NCBI GenBank assembly: GCA_048013815.1
Contig: CM106585.1
Location: forward strand, 23,498,001-23,562,000
Direction: 5' to 3'
DNA length: 64,000 nt
Origin: Setoptus koraiensis
Lineage: Eukaryota > Arthropoda
Below, in pieces: positions 52,297 through 61,524 of the stretch. The notes under the pieces were generated by a model that saw only the letters and a list, made by a program, of their open reading frames with translations, searched no databases and was not told where the DNA came from. Made by a program: the position numbers and the translations under genes. The first letter of the stretch is position 1, and each line of letters begins with the position of its first letter.

Positions 52297-54959
52297 TTTA
52301 GTAGATGATGTGACACTTGTAAGTTCGATGATGTAATGATCGCTGGTGACTAAGTGACTTCTTTTCCAGTTTTGGCCTTTATTTTTATTGTTGCTATTGT
52401 TCGTGATTGTAATGCAGCTGTCTGTCTTGAGAGTTGTCTAGGTATAGGTAGTGGGGTTTGTTATATATCTAACAAAGTGTTGGACTTTAGAGAGTTAGCT
52501 TTGTGTGAGTGACGTAGAGTTTAGTTTACCACTAATCGGCCAGTTTCATTCATTTAGTAGTCAATTTGGTTAGCAGGCGACAAGCAAGCTGGTCAGAGAG
52601 CGTTCCGTTGTAATAAAACTGATGACTACTTATTTCCTTTTATCTTGTTGCTGTTCTTCCAGTTATATTAGTTCTTTTAGTTCTGTTGTAGTTGTTGTTG
52701 TCGTGTGTTGTTACCTGTTGATAGAACAACTACAAGAGTTTACATTATTGTTGTTTATTTCTAAGCTAGGTGGTCCACCAATGTGAGATTTGCATGCGAT
52801 AGCCCTTTGTCACCACTTGTAGCTGTACATGCTGTTGCTGTTCATCGTCATCGTCGCCATCATCTTGATGATTCCTCGCCTCGATGGAGAAGAAGAAGAA
52901 TACTTCTCACACATGATGCAGCGATAGTTTAGCGGCTGAAATAGGAACGGATTGCTTTTTTCTCATATTATGAGCTCACAGTGGAAGAAGTTACTTGAAG
53001 AAATGCGTAATGTCTGTTGCTTTCATGTGTGATCACTTTTTGGACGAACTCAAACGATCTATACAAATTTGAACTGGAAAAAGAGGAGAACCCATGTTAT
53101 TGTTATAGAAAAGACACGAAACAACTGTTATGCTGGCGTCTTGCTCGACCTTAATTCATTAACATGATTTTCTATGATGGGAGTTGACCGCTTATGTTCT
53201 TGTTGATGAGAAAATCAAATCAAATACACACTCACGATATAAATGTATGAGCTTGCCCATCGAGCTGTATGTTACTTGTTGTTTTTCTACTTGAATGATA
53301 CAACTATTTGCACTTACTATTGATTGAATTACCGCTACACATACACACACAAATATTACGTTTGCAAACTTATTTGGCTTTATACAAGTTATAACTGCGA
53401 ATGACCAGTTTGTTGTTAATGCTATGTATCAATTATCATGAAATAATGATTTAACCAACACCGCACACACACCAGCTAATTCTCAGCTTACAATGAGTCG
53501 TGGGATGTCCAATTAGTAATTCAATAGTCAATAAACTTGCAACTTGTGTAGTGACCACCATTTCGTCTTTATATATTCGTCTTTCTTTAGAAGAAAAAGG
53601 AAAAACTTCAACTTGAGAGAATCGGATAGAGAGACTAGCATTAAACCATCTTCACCGTGTGAAAATATTCAAATTTTACTACCGGCCATGAGAGCAACAC
53701 CCCCTCCATTTTTCTTTCATTTGCAGTACCATAGCAAGCTTAAGTTAGGTATAAGCTTCATGCTTTTTAGCTCACAGGCAACACCATCAACAATTGGCAA
53801 GCCAACAACCTTTACATGAGGGAAAGGATGGATTGGATAGGTTTACCCACCTACAAGAGTGTGTCGGTGAATCTGCAACCGAGTGTTGTTTGTGATGTAA
53901 TCAATATGTCACTGGCCAGAGAAGCGTTGTGTGTCCAGCTACAGTCAGACACAATTCCTATCGGTTGTTATTATTATCATTATTATTATTATTATTGTTG
54001 TTGTAGTTGTCGGTGTTGTCCGGTAGAGTATTGTTTGGCCGTAGCGACAGGCATGGGGTTAAGTGTTCAAGTCAAAAGTCACAAATCATTATATCAGCTG
54101 TAATATATGCCGCCTTAGCGTCGAGTGCAATACTCACCATCATTCACAGGTAGTAGTGACCATCCATAGTGCAGTGGCCAAACAGGAATAGTGTGGGCAG
54201 TATTGTTAAATATAATAATCATTGATGGATCTTGGCAACTTTTGCAATGATTTTAACTTAACGACTACTTATTGCCACTCTTGGTCACTTTATGATAACA
54301 TCATAGATCGGACATCGTTTATATACAAGCTTCAATAGCTCGAATGCTAATGGTTGTTGGTGTTTTTAATATGATTAGCTGAATTGTTAACTAGCAAAAG
54401 TATGGCGTCAACAGCAACAAGTTTAGCAGATCAGACAATAAATAGGCTCAACATAACAAAAGAATGCAGCACGATGGCGATTATAGTAATATTTTCAACC
54501 GACTTTTCGCTGGGTATAATTCTTTACCGCTAATATGCGACCGTTGCCGGTTCTTTTCATTCACACAAATCAAAAACATGTCGATCAACCAAATCGAATC
54601 AAATCCAAATAAGATATTTAAATTCTTGCTATCGATTTCATTGTTCGAATTGTTGTTCCAATGTCTATGTGTGTTCTCATAACGGCTAATTGTTGTTGAA
54701 TCTGTTTTTCTGTAACGAAATTTTGAATGGAAACATCGATCTTTATTACATAAACGGTCATTGGGATTGGCGAGTTTCTTCTTGCTCGATCATGCAAACA
54801 CATGTACATGGCAGTCGCACGGTTCATCGGCACAACACATTATCTAAAAACCCCGATATCTTATCAAGATGAGATACATTCATATAGAAAGAAAAATATC
54901 AACTGAAACTTGAGCTGATCAACCTTAGCTATTCAACTGTAGCAATTTTTGATTTTGCC
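50719..54959. other. Gene-poor stretch, 4.2 kb
   Basis: No supportable gene. It holds a (GA)n tract at 52244-52293 and a TTA/GTT-rich triplet patch near 53970-54010. Open frames at 51742-51963, 53544-53819 and 53816-54103 have no motif and are largely simple-sequence or random. Confidence 0.5.
52244..52293. repeat. (GA)n microsatellite, about 50 bp
   Basis: An uninterrupted AG dinucleotide run in noncoding DNA, with the same unit as the (CT)n tracts elsewhere in the window when read on the opposite strand. Confidence 0.95.
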
Positions 54960-54969
54960 GAGGCGAGAA

Positions 54970-55085
54970 AATTTGATCAAGAGCGACTGCATGAGTTTTT
55001 CAGTGTCAAACGCTGAATATTGTTAACATTCCTTGTTCTTCACCTGTGTTTTGCCCAACGGAAATGAAACTGTTTTTCTCATCGG
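54970..55085 (-). pseudogene. Diverged fragment of the nucleoside phosphorylase-like gene
   Basis: On the minus strand this stretch resembles the 3' coding end of the phosphorylase-like genes. AAGGAATGTTAACAATATTCAG here corresponds to AAGGAATGGCAACAATATTCAG there, followed by CTCATGCAGTCG against TTCATGAAATCG. Upstream, the segment coding SI..(E)KNSFI aligns with SIYGNRKESFI. The frame is broken and the glycine-rich motifs were not found. Similarity fades beyond about 55085. It is much more diverged than copies 1 and 2, so it is an older duplicate. Confidence 0.55.
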
Positions 55086-55776
55086 CATCAATAGAATATG
55101 CCAAGTGGAAACAAACTGCAAAGGAGTGAATGCGACGTCCAGTAGAGCTGCCTAAAAATACTGGAAATGACAGTGTTGCCCTATCGATCTTGTGACAAGA
55201 AGCCGGCATGATTTCAGCAATGTAGAGGCATCTGATCAGAAGGAGCGACACACATTACTTAAGGTCTATTCTCTAGTTTGGCGCGAATAAAACAGCTCAA
55301 AATATACCTGTGAATTCATTTCGAAAGAGACCTAATCAGACAAACTAATTTTTTCCATTCCAAGAACTACCAGCGAGCTAACCGATTTCATGCAAGAGTC
55401 AATGATGCTGATCCTTCCGTCCGAGGGTGGAATCACTTGATCACTCTAATTAATCTAGGCAATTATTCCGCACAATCGACAGCCTTCGTTTGCCCGCTTC
55501 AACTTTTTATGTGACAGAGGCATGTATCTTCAACAATCGCCAACTCAATTCATTGATTTGATCATTGCTCAATTATTCATGTTCAACAACACGGATTTAC
55601 AATTGTGAGCATGGATATTCCCGCCAAGAAATCGCTCAAACTTTTCCGACTGCGCATGCTGAAAAAATACAGTTCTGCATGATAGAAAGTTGTTCGCTGT
55701 CAGCATACAGCATGTGAGAGGAAAAAATGTAAACAACAGATGAGAAAAGCGCGCATTAACCCTGGTGGAGGTGGGT
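55086..55776. other. Intergenic region before the double palindrome
   Basis: About 690 bases. It may include further unrecognisable remains of the phosphorylase-like fragment. No gene is supported. Confidence 0.4.
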
Positions 55777-55809
55777 GAAGGTATGCTCGAGACTCTCGAG
55801 CATACCTTC
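55777..55809. repeat. Perfect 33-bp palindrome (16 + 1 + 16)
   Basis: GAAGGTATGCTCGAGA, then C, then its exact reverse complement TCTCGAGCATACCTTC. It lies about 150 bases upstream of the second helix-turn-helix gene and overlaps the start of another inverted repeat by two bases. It could be a dimer binding site, a hairpin, or the fused ends of a small element. Confidence 0.95.
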
Positions 55810-55843
55810 TCGACTCGAGAATCCCGAGAATCTCGAGTCGAGA
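55808..55843. repeat. Second inverted repeat, 13-bp arms around a 10-base spacer
   Basis: TCTCGACTCGAGA at 55808-55820 is exactly complementary to TCTCGAGTCGAGA at 55831-55843; the spacer is ATCCCGAGAA. Both arms share the TCGAG core with the adjoining 33-bp palindrome, so the two repeats look related. Confidence 0.95.
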
Positions 55844-55960
55844 GCACTTTTTTTCAATGATCGCTTGGCATGATTGTTTTCACAATTGTCTCATTGTCAG
55901 GGTATCATTTGGGCTATTTATTTCCTTCTTTTTTCGGTACGGCCTACGATTTGCTTAGTA

Positions 55961-56535
55961 ATGCCTGAACCTCGAGCGACCTATCACGCCACGGAGGCCG
56001 AAAGGTGTGCAATTGTTAAGGCCAAAATGAACAATATTCCTGTCAGTACCATCGCCAGGGACTTCAACATATCTCGTGGGTCCATTTACAGCATTTTAAA
56101 GGCATGGAGAGAAAATAGGATTGCTCCATTAAAACGTACTGGTCCGAAGTCCAAATTTAAGTCCCTTTATGAGGCCAAAATTAGGGATCATGTCATCGCC
56201 AATCCATCTGACACCAACGCCCAGATCGTCTCTAAGCTTGGATTGGATTGTTCGACATGGACTGTATTACGAATCCGCAATGATCTCAATTTGAAGCCTC
56301 ACATCGCTGCTTCCAAATTCAAGTTGGAGGATCATCAGCGCAAGGAGGAGTTACCTGTTGGTAAGTATCATTTTTAATTAGATTTCAGCAATTCAACTGA
56401 CCGGGCAACGTCAACTCTTCGAACCTGACACATTGATGCCAAAAGATTTGATTTTAATCGATTTTTCTCTTCATTTCTCTCCCTCTACTTTCAGAATCAG
56501 ATTCAATCAATACAATAGAAAAAAATGGCAGCTAA
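55961..56535 (+). CDS. Tc1-type helix-turn-helix protein without transposase catalytic domain (2)
   Basis: Second gene with the bipartite Tc1/mariner DNA-binding region only. The proposed exons are 55961-56360 and 56495-56535 with a 134-base intron, giving 146 residues. The donor (TTGGTAAGT) and acceptor (a long pyrimidine run ending TTTCAG) are strong. The first helix-turn-helix is at residues 10-45 (ERCAIVKAKMNNIPVSTIAR, then ISRGSIYSILKAW). The linker LKRTGPKSKFK follows, then the second (residues 70-110, SDTNAQIVSKLG, STWTVLRIRNDL). The normal catalytic domain does not follow; splicing instead adds ESDSINTIEKNGS and a stop. Without splicing the frame ends after GKYHF. It could be domesticated or a transposon remnant. 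The palindromes at 55777-55843 lie just upstream. Confidence 0.6.
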
Positions 56536-56911
56536 CGATTGTTGCTTTTGTCTTTCATATGGATTTTTAGCGTCTCAAGCTTTGGAATATCGCCACTTTA
56601 ACTATACAAATGGAGACTCTTGAGCTTAGCTGGCTATTATCTTATCTAGGGAATCTTATTTATCTCCGTGTCCACAGCATGAATCAATCCATAACGTTGC
56701 AACTTTCGGCCAGAAAACAATGCAAATCTATCGCTTTAGGATTTGTATCAATTCTGAACTTACACAGCTTACTATCAAAGATTCAAAGTCAAGCAAAGAT
56801 TCGTACAAGATGTTGTTATTAGATTGGTCTTTATTAGCTACAAACAGTTGTCTTACTCAATCTTAAGGCAACGAACTCTAAAAACAGTTTAAGTTGTTTC
56901 ACATTCGCTAA
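56536..56911. other. Intergenic before the 26/29 kDa proteinase gene
   Basis: About 375 bases between convergent genes. The open frame at 56610-56822 shows no motif. Nothing else is supported. Confidence 0.5.
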
Positions 56912-58884
56912 TTATCCTTTGATTATCGGAATAGTTGGCACTGTCATAACGCCACAATTGTTTTTCTCTGACGACATCAATATGTAACCATCGTTACCCC
57001 AGTAGGTACTCCAAGAATTCTTGACAAGCCAATAGTCCTGACCGTCCAATTGACCGTAGCCAACAACTAGCACTTGATGGTCAAGATTCTCTGGTTGGTT
57101 GCCACATTTTGGCTCATAATAAACACCGTGCGAATAGAAAACAAAACTCTGATGTGAGGCATCTATGCCCACATTGACCGGTCCATAGTTGACTAGTGCA
57201 TGCTTCAAAGCAGTAGGATTATTGGTGGTGACATTGTAGAAGCCAGCTAGCTTAACCCTCTTCTTCGCCTCATGATCATGGCACTTCCCATCAACTCCTA
57301 GATATTGTCCATAGTCTTCCTCAGTGGCTAATCCACCTGCGTCCATAATATACTGATAGGCACGGAAGTCCTCACCTCCGTCACATCCGTTATTGGCGTA
57401 TTTCCAGCTACAATCAATCATTTGCTGTTGTGATAGACGCATCAAATGGCCTGTCTTCACAAAATAGGCACCTTCTATGGCACCACTAGTACCGAATGAC
57501 CAACATGAACCACAAACGGCCTGATCTTTGACGGGTGTCACGGCGCCTCTGATTCTCCAATCGAAATCTTTCGGCAGGGCGTCTCCCAATGAGTTTGATT
57601 TCATCAGTCGTTGAACATCGTGCATTTTGGCATAATCCTGGCCACCATTGTAACCGGTAGAATGGAGACGTCCGCGTAGGTATCGCAATTCTTGGCTACT
57701 ATGATCGGCGTATTTGTTTACCTTTAGTTGATATTGCTTATTTGAGCGATTCTTCGAGCGGATGAAGCGTAAATTATGCAAAAAATTGAACCATCTCTTC
57801 TTGTGCTCAATTTCGCTTCGATTGTCTTTCGTTGGTTTGCCATGTTCACGATTGAATTGATCAAATTCATGATCGTTGTGATCGTACCTGTGAGGTTCTG
57901 TCACAAACTCATGGATGGGATTGTGAGCGATCATATTCAATCTTTGTTGAGCCAGAGAATCGTCAGCGCCAGGACCCGGCATAGAGCCGCATTGCAGTTT
58001 GCTCTCATTCAAGTCAAACGCTCCATCAGTGGCACCGTCAATCTTGAAATTACTGTAATAAACATCATAACGATCATAGTGTGATCCAAGAAGAGTATCG
58101 TAACCTTGCATATAATAATAGACAGGTATTGCCTGATTGTTGTCGTCTCTAGTAAGCCACATTTTGTAGACATTCTTCTTTCCGTTAGTCTCGTAAACAT
58201 ACTTCCATAATTCACATTTTGAACGACGATATTGACTCATCTGTGGGCACAAACCGGTGCTATCATATTCGAAGCTTGCCAAATCCGGCAAGACACTCTG
58301 AGGGCCAATAGTTGCACCAACGCCGCCTTGAACCGCAAAACAAGTGCGCTTTGTGCCAGTTTTCGGACCTTTCTCATACGTTGGTATGTACGCCATTTTG
58401 TACAGCACTCCATAGAGGCCATGTCCACTCTTTGGTCCCATTTGATACACCTGATACAAATCTCCATAATAATCGGTTCGGGATCTGGATAGATCTTTGT
58501 CAAAGTAAGCTGTAAATGGTTCTCTAAGTTCCGCATATCTGTCATTGTAGAGTGGTTGCATTTGAGCGCGATAAAAACAATAAGAATCAATACGGATTAG
58601 AGTGAACGAACATCTAGTTGTGGTCTAGGTAAATTAGTATAGTTGTTAAATGAGATATTTACGGTAACGAGAGCACTCCTTCGACGTAGTAGTTGTCGGC
58701 GAATTTCGGTGCTATGATGGATTAATTAATTAGAAGCAAACCATTAAATTTATATTAGCCTACACATCAGGGATAAAGATAAAAGTAATCTCATTTAGCA
58801 TCAACTTTGAAACTTACTCTCAGCCGATGTAACCACTGGTAAAATGATACCAATTATTATCGCCAACGATAATATCGAAATCAT
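56912..58884 (-). CDS. 26-29-p: 26/29 kDa-type cysteine proteinase (papain family, C1A)
   Basis: Orthologue of the arthropod 26-29 kDa proteinase, a secreted or lysosomal papain-type enzyme. Exons are 58884-58818, 58711-58663 and 58538-56912, with introns of 106 and 124 bases; the product is 580 residues. Exon 1 encodes a signal peptide (MISILSLAIIIGIILPVVTSA). Splicing gives PKFADNYYVEGVLSLP-YAELREPFTAYFD, the family's N-terminal block, followed by GYDTLLGSHYDRY. The propeptide shows an I29-like stretch (FLHNLRFIRSKNRSNKQY, LKVNKYADHS). The peptidase begins near DFDWRIRGAVTPVKDQAVCGSC, with catalytic Cys384, His526 (LDHQVLVVGYG) and Asn546 (KNSWSTYWGNDGYILMS). All key residues are present. 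A dead partial copy lies at 48452-48985. Confidence 0.96.
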
Positions 58885-60213
58885 TTTGAATATAATATAC
58901 GGTATTCCTAGAATGAAATAAACTAGCCTTTATGTTGTTTCAACAAGTACTTAATCAAAAGATTTGGAAACAATTCAACGGATAAAATATAGTCACAGCT
59001 GCAACTGAATAATATATCTAGTCAAAATAGCATTTATATGAAAACAACGTCGCGCTCTCTTTTAGCCAACTAACAAGTGGCTTGATTCCATTAGTTTATA
59101 TTATCAAATTTAGTCAATTCAGATCGATAAGCTTAACAAACAGACCAATCTATCGAGACTTTCAAGCTAGTCTAGCCAGCTATCTCTACCATAGTCAGTT
59201 TTTCCTTGTTTATCAACTAGATATTTATCGTGATAGTGAATCGAGTGATATTGTCTCTACTGTGAGTTTGCTTATAATCATTTGCATCAAAAATATCATC
59301 TCTAAATATAAACTGTGTGAGTGGGCTACTATCGCCTAACGAGCAAAACCAAATGTTGCTAATAGATAACTCTAGAGTTGAGCCAGCATTAATTGAATGA
59401 AATGATAATAAAGAAAAAATTTATTTAACTAACTCTAATAACATAAAATTAAATTCTTTTTGTTGGTATATCCAATAATGTGTGCATGTATATAACTTAA
59501 ATTCTATAAATTGTATTGTTCAACAATAAAAAGTGTATATAGTAAAGTGATTGTTGTTGATTAAATTGATTGTGTGTCAATCTACACTAATGATCAATAT
59601 GAACAATTGATGCTGTGAGTATGTTGAGCTTAAAAACAAACAAATTTGCTAATAACTTATTTGTCACTCTGATCTGGATGAGTCTCACCCAACTGTAATA
59701 ATTTACATGATACATTTTCTCTATCGATGCCCATTGTTTGATAACTGTCGACATGTACATGTAACTGTTGGCTAACTGGTGGTCAAAGTTTGATATTATG
59801 TGATTATTATTCGTATTATTATTGCTGTGGAATATTGTTGTCTATGATGTAATTGGGATAACAAATAATGTTTGCTGTTATGTTATTATTACGTGAGAAA
59901 TGTTGTTGTGTTGTGAGTGTAGCCACTTGCAAAGAAGAAGAGGCATGATTTTGAATGATGAAATGTTGATGTTTTAGGATAATATCATCATTCCCAATTG
60001 TAGCCTAAATGGCTTTACATATCGACATCTGAGAAAGGGAGTGAGTTGATTGTTATATTGATGAGATTGACATTTTATGTGTGGGGAGCCGCCTTGTGAA
60101 AAACTTTGCTGCCATTTCCATCTGTTATGGCCAGACTAGCATCTACTGTATAGTGACGATAAAAAATTATTTTATCGCCACAATCAATCTGCCAATCTAT
60201 CTAGAAATCACTC
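58885..60213. other. Intergenic: proteinase promoter and 3' flank of cuticle protein
   Basis: About 1.3 kb without a supportable gene. It is A/T-rich with ATT/TTA patches near 59800-59825. The proteinase promoter should lie just above 58885. Confidence 0.5.
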
Positions 60214-61490
60214 CTAAGATGAGGCAGCTTTCGCGGCAGCTCCAGCGGCTGCTGCGGCACCAGCGAAACCGACATCGGGATCGCGATCATAGGCCGATGT
60301 TGTTGTTGGTGTCTGCTGATCCAATGTCATCATGGGTAAATTAGACAATTTTGGTGGTGACGTCTTTCCGTTGTTCATCATGCCAGAGTTTTGTCCCATC
60401 ATAGCGGGCGCCATCATCATTGGTTGGTTTCGTTTCATTTGAGTGCTCGCTTGACCGTTTGTAGGTCTCATCATGGTCATGGCTTGCGACTGTTGTTGTT
60501 GCTGACCTTGATTCGGTATCATAGTCTGTTTAGCTGCACGTTGCATCATCATCATTTGCATCAATTGAGATATGGGATTGACTGTAGTTTGCCCTGATCC
60601 GGTAACTGGTTGCTGGGATGCCCTCTTTGAGCCGTAGCTTGAGCCGGAATCTCTGCCACCCAAGATGCCCATGTCGGCCCCATTTGGTCCCATCTGATCC
60701 GTGCCTGTGCCACTGTCGCCGCTGTTGATTTGTCTTTGTTGTGGGCCATTGTTGTCGTTGTCATTGTTAGAGTGGCCATTGTTGTTGTTATTTGGTGCAC
60801 CACTGTCACCATTGTTTGTTGCTTGTTGTTGTTGATTTATCATCATTTGTTGTTGATTCATCATGTCCATCGTTGGCATAAGCGCCGATGGAGCGCCTCT
60901 AGAAGACAAGTCGCCTGTTGCCTGTCTAGCCATCAAATTTTTTGTTGCCATCATCAATCTTTGACTAGAGTACATAGGTCCATTTGCTGAGCTCATCATG
61001 TTGGCCATGTTCATGTTGGCCATGGGTGACAGTGTTGTTGGTGACATACCGTTACCATTGGCATTGCTAGTGTATTTGTCGCTCATTTGACTGATTGCTG
61101 GCATCATTGAATTTACTCCTCCATTACCTGTTGGCATCATGCCCATGCCCATACCCATGCCGCCATTTATTGTGGCCTCATTGTCTGGCATGGCCGTACG
61201 CATTCCATTTGCGGCAGCCATAGGTCCATTGTAGGTACCCGCCTGGGTATTGCCTGAGCCTGGTTGCATTTGTGAGGCATCCACTGGACTCATTATTTGT
61301 TGTTGCTGTTGATCATTCATCATGTTGCCGTTACCCTGACCGTAGTTGTTGGCCGACGAGGCTGGCCCGTTTGCACCCTGCATCATCTGTTGCTGATCCG
61401 CCGGGTAGGCGCCTGCCGCTGGCGACATTGCTGGCATAGCGTTGCCCATAGGTGACATCATACCGTTTTGGTTCGAGTTGTAACCAGCGC

Positions 61491-61524
<34 letters not shown>

